Positions 57,690 to 64,000 of a stretch of 64,000 bases of DNA are shown here, one piece after another. Origin of the DNA: Zygnema cylindricum. Taxonomy: Eukaryota; Streptophyta; Zygnematophyceae; Zygnematales; Zygnemataceae. A model generated the notes under the pieces. The model was not told the origin of the DNA, did not search any database, and was given only the letters and a program-made list of their open reading frames with translations. Within the stretch, counting starts at the first letter, position 1. The number at the start of each line of letters is the position of its first letter. The DNA lies in the NCBI GenBank assembly GCA_037447655.1, contig JBBHKE010002481.1, positions 112,314 to 176,313 on the forward strand. Reading direction: 5' to 3'. Both the position numbers and the translations under genes were made by a program.

Positions 57690-58575
57690 TCAACTTAGGG
57701 GAAGGCACTGGTTTTGTCATCATGTCCGCAATCATTTCTTTATCAATTTTATGAACCAGTTTAATGATTTTATTTTTAACCTTCTCTTTGACAAAGCTTA
57801 GTCTAATATCCATATGCTTAGCTTTGAAGTGATCTTTCGGATTGGTTGCAATAGAGATAGCAACCTTATTATCACAAAAACATTTTGAGTTTCAGACTTC
57901 ATGAACCCAAGTTCCTCAAGAAGAGATTCCACCCACATTAATTCTTTGGTGGCAGCACAGGGAGCCATGTACTCAGCCTCCATAGTGGACTGAGCAACTA
58001 CTTTGTGCTGTTTGCTACTCTAACAGCATGCACCAAACCCAATTTGCAATACATATCCAATTGTACACCACCTTAAAGGCACATCCCCATAACTGGCATC
58101 ACTCTAAGTAGTGACGTCAGTGTGCTCCCCACCCAAATGCAACCACAATTCCCTTGTTCTCACCAAATATCTGATCACCCTTTTGGCTGCTTCCCAGTCT
58201 CTCTTCCATGGCTCATTTAGACTCATACTTAGGACTCTTAGAGCTGCAGCTATGTCCGGACGAGTATAGTTCATAAAGTAAATTAAGCTGCCAACAATTT
58301 GTCGATACGTAGTTCTTTCCATAAACCTTTTTTCTTCCTCATCCATCTCATCATTCAAAATCAATATCCCTCCCTCTTCACTCCCCTCCGACACTTTCTT
58401 TAGATCCATAGGAGTGGTACATGTGAAACTTTTCTAGCATATTACCGATAGCTTTCTTCTGGGTGAGTCTTATAATTCTGTTCCCTATATCCCTCTCCAT
58501 TTGAATCCCCAAAATATACTTTGCTTCACCAAGGTCTTTCATGTCAAACGTGCTTCTTAGATCTAATTTTAGTTT
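57690..58575 (-). pseudogene. Ty1/copia pol 3' fragment (RT end and RNase H)
   Basis: Minus-strand pieces read FDMKDLGEAKYILGIQMERD, then YRQIVGSLIYFMNYTRPDIA, AAKRVIRYLV, and EAEYMAPCAATKELMWVESL. These are standard landmarks of copia reverse transcriptase and RNase H. Frames are broken several times and the 5' part of pol is missing. Confidence 0.9.
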
Positions 58576-58599
58576 TTTTTAATATCTTTGGTCGTAGTT

Positions 58600-58948
58600 T
58601 ATTGCCATCGGTGAAAATTTTACGTACTGTTGCCGTCACAAAGTAGCATGAATTCGTTATGAAAGAAAACCCTAAACATTTACGATGTCACTAAAATACT
58701 CGACATTTACAACTGTCGTCGTTTTTGTACACGTCCTCCATTTTAGGAAGTTTCATAGTCGTCTACATTTCGTTTCGTACTTTGTGGTACATTTTGTAGA
58801 CGTCTTCAACTATAACATGTTTAAAGTAACGAAGGCCCAAGTGACAATTTCGTTATTCGACATTGGAACACTTTGAAAAGTACAATGAAATATATGCGCT
58901 AAAATCCTAAGCAGCATTTTAAAGTTTTGGTTACATGGGCACACCGCC
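58600..58948. mobile_element. Fold-back element terminus (right end)
   Basis: Matches the arms at 8080-8359 and 4240-4490 (CGTTTCGTACTTTG, AACGAAGGCCCAAGTGAC, GGTTACATGGGCACACCGCC). It abuts another terminus of the same family across TTG. Confidence 0.6.
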
Positions 58949-58951
58949 TTG

Positions 58952-59560
58952 GGGCACGTTCCCATGTAATCGAAACCTGCTCTTGTTACTTTGTTTTTTA
59001 GCGAAGATTTTTCGTACTACTTTCAGAGTGTTCCGTTGTAACGCAATGACACCGTTACATTAAATTGTGACGGATATAGACATGGGTGTAATTCGTGAGG
59101 GTTGTATATGACTACAAAACTTGTGACAATTGATAACGTTTACAAAATTGCGAGGGTTGTAGGCGTATAGTTTCTCGTGACATAGTAAATGTTTATGGTT
59201 TGTGACATTTTGACGTCACGCTCACTTATGATAGCGTCGACGTCACTAATTCCAACACTTGTATGCCATGGTTTCTCGATTTTGTTTTTTCGTCCATTAT
59301 CACTGTAGTTGTCATCAAAGTACGCCCAAACAGCAGCCGTAAGTAATATGTTTTAGATATCTTTCATTTAGTAGCATTATTGTCGTTTTTCATTGCAACA
59401 AATGTGAGTTGACGGTAGTGGGAGAGGGACAGAGAAAAAGGCGCCTTGACGTATTTTGCTTTTGTGAAATAGCAACCGTTGCTTTAGAATCCTCCACGGC
59501 CCCTATACGTAAAAAAGTTTGTACATGCTATAAATACAGAGTGGTTTTTTTTTTTGTACT
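58952..59560. mobile_element. Fold-back element, left part
   Basis: Starts GGGCACGTTCCCATGTAATC and continues with the arm (TTTAGCGAAGATTTTTCGTA, GACGTCACGCTCAC) and central block (TAGATATCTTTCATTTAGTA) seen in other copies. I did not find its right end. Confidence 0.55.
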
Positions 59561-59755
59561 CCGTGCACTACTAACTTATTCGAGCTAATAAACATTCATG
59601 TTGGAATATACTCGTGAAGTGACTCCATAGGTGTAATATCGTAAAGGATTCGTAAAGATTCGATGCGAATGGTGACAGATAGCATTTTTTGTTTGAAATG
59701 AGACGTGGAATCAGGATGACGTCAATGTCATGCCGCATGGTATCGGTTGCAAGTG

Positions 59756-59880
59756 GGCACGATGTTTTCCATGCGCGCACGATATTTCGCATGCACACAC
59801 GATACTGTGCATGCGCGCGCGATATTCGACGCGCGCGCACGATACCATGCACGCACGCACGCACGATATTTTGGCACGCA
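59756..59880. repeat. ~20-bp GCACGATAYTT...CATGCGC tandem array
   Basis: Six degenerate units around GCACGATA alternate with CATGCGCGC segments, giving runs of alternating purine-pyrimidine (GCGCGCGC, CACGCACGCACG). These runs are of the type that can adopt Z-DNA. Confidence 0.75.
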
Positions 59881-59899
59881 TTTATGAGTTTTATTCGCT

Positions 59900-62260
59900 C
59901 GTGCGATTTCGCGCTGGTTCACTTATTTGTGACGTGTACGCGATTCGCGTACACGTCCCATTCAATATGCACTAATTTTGTGCGTACTTTTGTTTCGTTT
60001 CATTTCGTAGGTACGCTGTTTTGGAGTACGATCATGGATTTCATTTGTACCTTGCGTTTCCTATGTACTTTCGATTTCACCTGTATCTTCGATTTCGTTG
60101 GTATTTTTTTTTTCACTTCAAGTGGACTTTCGCAACGTACAAACGACATGTACGATGGACGTTTTGTTGGCGCTTTCTCATTGGTGCACATTTAAGTCGT
60201 GAACCCATGTAGGTTCACCCACACACTTAGATAGGGAGGGTTTTTACCCTTTGATTGTGGATTTTGTTAGACGTACGGTAGACGATGTTGACTGCCTATA
60301 AGCCAAGATCTTAAGTAGTTTCATTCATGTAAAGTAGACTAGACGTAGGCTAGTTTCGCGTTAGGCTTAGCTTAGTCTTACTTAGGCCGATTCTCATACT
60401 TACAGAATTTAATTTTCGGAGAAGAATTTTCTCTTGGCGGCGGAGCTTTCTCTTGCTCTCTCTCTCACCGATAGCTTATGCTTTCTATTTGTTATTGCTA
60501 GCTAGCTATAGAGGCTAGATAGGTTACGAATATTTTCCCTTGTATTTCTGCCCACGTTTTTAATCCACACGGCCTAAGGCCACGTGAGGAAGGTTTCCCT
60601 CCAAACTTAGTCTTTTTGTGAAAGTGTGGAATTGGAGATCGTGGGGGAGCACATCTAGACTTTGGTGTGCCTTCCTCGGGCAGCGTGACGGTTTGGTTGT
60701 GTGTGTGTGTCTTGTTTGTATTTTGGTTGGTTTGGAAGGAGCGTATTTTTAATCGGATTTGGATTTTCCCTTTTTCCAGTTGGAATATTTCTTGCTTTGT
60801 TGTTATAACGAGATAACTCTTGTAGGGAATGTGATAAAGACCAGAGAGCCTAGTGGCTACCTCTTGGCTTAGCATTATTGTCCGAAAAAATCTACTAAAT
60901 TATATTAAAAATATAAATTTTATTTTATAAAAAAAAAACATATTATTTTTGTTTTCCGCTATTTCTTGCTTTCAATCTTTTTCTCTTATTCTGCTGCCAC
61001 TCTATTTTTTGGCTATAGTGTTAAACCTAAATTCAGCAGCAGAGTTTGGGATAATTTGCAGAATTAGGGTCTGGTTGCAGATTTAGGGTTTTGGCTGCAA
61101 AATTAGGGTTGTAGCAGATTTAGGGTTTATTCCTTTTTATTCTAGTCTTTAGGTCGGTATACTTTTATTCCTTGGCTGCAGATTTGGATTTTTGGCCGTG
61201 TGGAATTAGAGTTTGGCTTTGGAATTAGGGTTTTTCAAGTGGAATTAGGATTTGTTGCCGGCTTTGGATTATTGTGGTCACAAGTTGGGCTGTACATCTA
61301 GAGTTGGAGCAGCCACTGACTCTATTCTAACGCACTTCCCCTATCTATCGTATTTGTGTTCCTTGTTTTTTGTTTTTCTTCTATCGGTCCCTTCCTTTTT
61401 CCTTTCAACTGGTCATCTAACATTCCACGGTGTACATCTTCACGTTACTAAGAGTCTCGCGGAGGGTCACTTTTGGAGACGCTGCTCGGAGCAGGTTTCC
61501 GAACAGATTTCAGTTCGGATGACATTCAAGAGCTTTGCAAAATTGGACTTGCATCGAACAAGTTCGGTTCACTTTTAATACTCACCAGAGTATTAAAACT
61601 GTTTGTAAGTAGTCGATGCCTTGTGGGTGCAAAAGCCTTCCGTTATAGTTTGGACACTCGTTTAGGGGACCGGTGTTGATCCCTTCCGATTGGTACCTTT
61701 CTGATTGAGCATAAGCATTATTACTGTTTTCCATGCATGCTATCTGGCCTTGAGTGGCCTTGAAGTTTTCTTGTGACTATCTGGTGTGGAATTGCTTTCT
61801 ATATCTGGCCGTGGGTGGCCTTACATAGGCATTTTTATCTCTGTGTTGCATTAGATCTGCACGAAAAGGTGCTTAGATAATTACCTGCTTGTTTATAGAT
61901 CTGGCCCTTCAGCCTTGCCCCTTGTTTGCACGATAGAGGTTTTGGTATTCCAACTTTTTGCTAGATCTTACCACCGGGTCTTGATTATGCATTAGCTGAT
62001 TATACGAGTGTGGATTGGTGTGACACGTGCTACATCTCGGTTAGGCTGTTCGAAATATTCTCCTATTGTAGTCGGGGTTTTCCCGTTGGTTTATGCCCAC
62101 GGATTGGGATAACCTTCCTTATCAATCTGGTTCCACCCGAGGTAGTACATTTTATTGTCATCTGAAGTTAGATTTTTCGGAATTTCCCAAATTGTTGACC
62201 ACATCCAATCCAGTTGCGGATAGCAGATCGCCGTTAGTGCGGTTTGGTCTGACATCTATG
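59900..62260. other. Region upstream of gag remnant, with AGGGTTT motifs
   Basis: No gene is supported. It contains (CT)n at about 60440-60470 and a cluster of TTAGGGTTT-like motifs at about 61065-61260. It may be the LTR and leader of the decayed retroelement whose gag follows, but I could not define LTR borders. Confidence 0.4.
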
Positions 62261-62266
62261 TCATAA

Positions 62267-63400
62267 TTGTCCTCGGTTTCATATAGGTCATACCTAGAGG
62301 GGACCGAAGAAGACTTTCCGGAGGAGACCTTTCCAACTCCTCACACTTGTAGGTTCCCTACTAGCCCAACTTTGGCACAACCAGCGCATCCTCCCTTTTA
62401 CGACATGGCTTCCTCTTCAGAGGAATCCATGGGTAAGATGCAATTCTGCTTTACCGGATTAAAGGACACCATGACCTTATTCCATTTTCGGATCTAATAC
62501 GACACGCAAATGAGGGATCTAGCCTTTAGATATCACGATAGGTTTGACTTCGGTGTCGCCTTTTCCCAACTCGGTCGATACTTTCGTGGTTCCGCCCTCA
62601 CTCTCTACAATCGCAAGTTCGAGGATGTTATTGCGATGATAGAGTACAAGGCTCCTTTTGCGAGGTTACCAAAAGTCTTCGGCCAGGTGGATATCCCATA
62701 TAAGGATGCGAGACTTGCTGTATTAGATGCCAACGGGGACGAGTTGTATCCAGTTATCCCCGAGATTCCTCGTCAGTATACAGTGGCTGACCGAGCGGTG
62801 GTCCTAGCTAGAGCGGGGGGAACCATTCCTCTACGTGACCCTTTCTCAGTCATGTTTGACATCCTCTAAGAGGAGTACTGGATGCAAAATCCGGATCAGA
62901 TCAAAGAGTTGATGAACTTCGAGCGTAGGCTAAGTGAAACTACTCTTGCCTTGCGAGCTCGAATGGAAACTCTGCGAGATGCATTACCAGACCTCATGTC
63001 CGATGCGGAGGCTGTCCAAAAATTTGTGGGACAGTTTCTAGGTCCATCAAAGAGGTTTATCCAAAACCACCTTAGCCAGATGTATGGACTGAAATTCACC
63101 TTTGAGCAAGCGGCTCAATATGCGGTAGAGTATGAGATGCAACATCGTGGTGGGACGCCCACGAGTGGTCCAAACATCCTCACAGGGAACCGGCTAACCC
63201 ATCTCCTCCTCCACCTAAAATCTCATGGCCTCCCAATAGGCCCCAGAAGACGCTAGCCATGGGAACTCCACCCGTTAGTCTTTGAAACCTAATGTGTTTC
63301 CGATGTGGAAAACCGGGCATGACGCTCGCATGTGCCTTGACAATGCAGCCACTTGCACTCATTGCCACCAAAAGGGACATTATGTGTAGAAATTAATGGT
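62267..63400 (+). pseudogene. Decayed retrotransposon gag
   Basis: One frame runs from about 62267 to 63256 with internal TAA stops at 62495 and 62867. It includes LAFRYHDRFDFGVAFSQLGR and a helical part (FVGQFLGPSKRFIQNHLSQM). Beyond 63256 a zinc-knuckle pair survives in shifted frames (CFRCGKPG, HDARMC, then CTHCHQKGHYV). Position of the knuckles after a helical domain fits a retrotransposon Gag. It is unlike the chromovirus gag at 49.3 kb. No Pol follows in the window. Confidence 0.7.
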
Positions 63401-63589
63401 CTTTTTAAAGTATTTTCTAGGTCTGAATAGAAATATAGAAAGAAGGCGAGGCAGTCTACCTCTAACTTCTCTCTCCAAACTCTCAAACTTGTCGCAGTCA
63501 TTGAGAAATTGGAGAGGAAGCTAGAGCCATGGCTACCTAGGATATCCACAGGTTTACAAGATATAAATATTAGTAGGGGTTTATTTACT

Positions 63590-64000
63590 AAAATTATATG
63601 TGACAGCTCCAGGATTTGATCCTAGAACCTGCCGGCCGGTAAATAGTTAATAGCCGGTAGCTTTAACTGTTAAATCTAGAGATTGTGTTACTTAGTGTAG
63701 GGTTTGATAATTAATTAAACATTAATACGTAGGATAGTTTATTTAACTGAAATTGTTTTACGGGAGACATAGATCCAGTAATGTAAAAGTACGGATTACG
63801 GTACGGATAAGAAACGAATACCGCGCATTTATTTCTTTAGCGAAACGAATACCGCGCATGTATTTATTACGGCTACGATTAAATGTGAATTTAATCGGCG
63901 ACCGAAATTAAACGCCGAGATTGCGGAAGAGAATTTCCGCGGTTTTTGATCATCGCCACATCGGATGACACGTGGTGGAATGACATTGGATCGCGGCATC
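63590..64000 (-). repeat. Composite repeat with tRNA-like module (copy 3, partial)
   Basis: The minus strand carries GTTAAAGCTACCGGCTA and the B-box-like GGATCAAATCC, as at 3.64-3.71 kb. A duplicated GCGCGGTATTCGTTTC element precedes it, then GCCACGTGTCATCC at the window edge, as at 57.2 kb. The copy runs off the end of the window. Confidence 0.5.

Noticed and set aside
61252-61679. Two overlapping plus-strand frames of about 70-108 codons
   Set aside because: They disagree in frame, have no known domain, and lie in the probable leader of a decayed retroelement.
1-64000. CRISPR arrays, bacterial operons or phage genes
   Set aside because: Repeats have no regular spacers; all genes have spliceosomal introns and plant families.

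Overview
The window is nuclear DNA from a plant. It carries intron-rich genes, a plastid-targeted DnaJ-type zinc-finger protein, two GPI-anchored lipid-transfer-type proteins (a land-plant family), and abundant plant-type transposons (a Ty3 chromovirus, Ty1/copia, hAT, TA-flanked MITEs). Introns are long and C/T- or G/A-rich. I cannot name the species; a non-seed land plant or a related streptophyte would fit. No prokaryotic features are present.

Five protein-coding genes can be modelled, all with introns that keep the reading phase. (1) A GPI-anchored lipid-transfer-like protein on the minus strand (13632 to 11526). (2) A second one on the plus strand (14278-15658), head to head with the first. 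(3) Tubulin-folding cofactor E on the minus strand (30186 down to about 18.5 or 17.2 kb), about 17 exons. (4) A small plastid DnaJ-type zinc-finger protein on the plus strand (30794-33403), divergent from cofactor E across 607 bp. (5) A large unrecognised ankyrin-repeat protein of about 1199 residues on the minus strand (44331 to 34842), 11 exons, two of whose introns are GC-AG.

The rest is mobile DNA. From 1 to 11.5 kb there is a fold-back element with long inverted ends, a composite repeat with a tRNA-like module, two TA-flanked inverted-repeat elements, minisatellites and a decayed hAT transposase. Two short hAT elements with exact 8-bp target duplications sit inside introns or at the end of host genes. 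Three hairpin-like TA-flanked MITEs sit in introns of cofactor E and the ankyrin gene. From 45 to 47.6 kb come two more fold-back element copies; the second is interrupted by a Ty3/gypsy chromovirus (47581-55362) with 967-bp LTRs, a 5-bp target duplication, and several coding breaks. From 56.8 to 64 kb lie a copia remnant, more fold-back ends, a tandem array, a decayed gag gene and a third copy of the composite repeat.

The most interesting material is the set of apparently unnamed repeat families (fold-back ends, TA-flanked size series, tRNA-like composite), the unusual splicing features (two GC-AG introns, one probable U12-type intron, a 72-bp duplication of a splice acceptor), and the ankyrin protein with an eight-cysteine C-terminal cluster.
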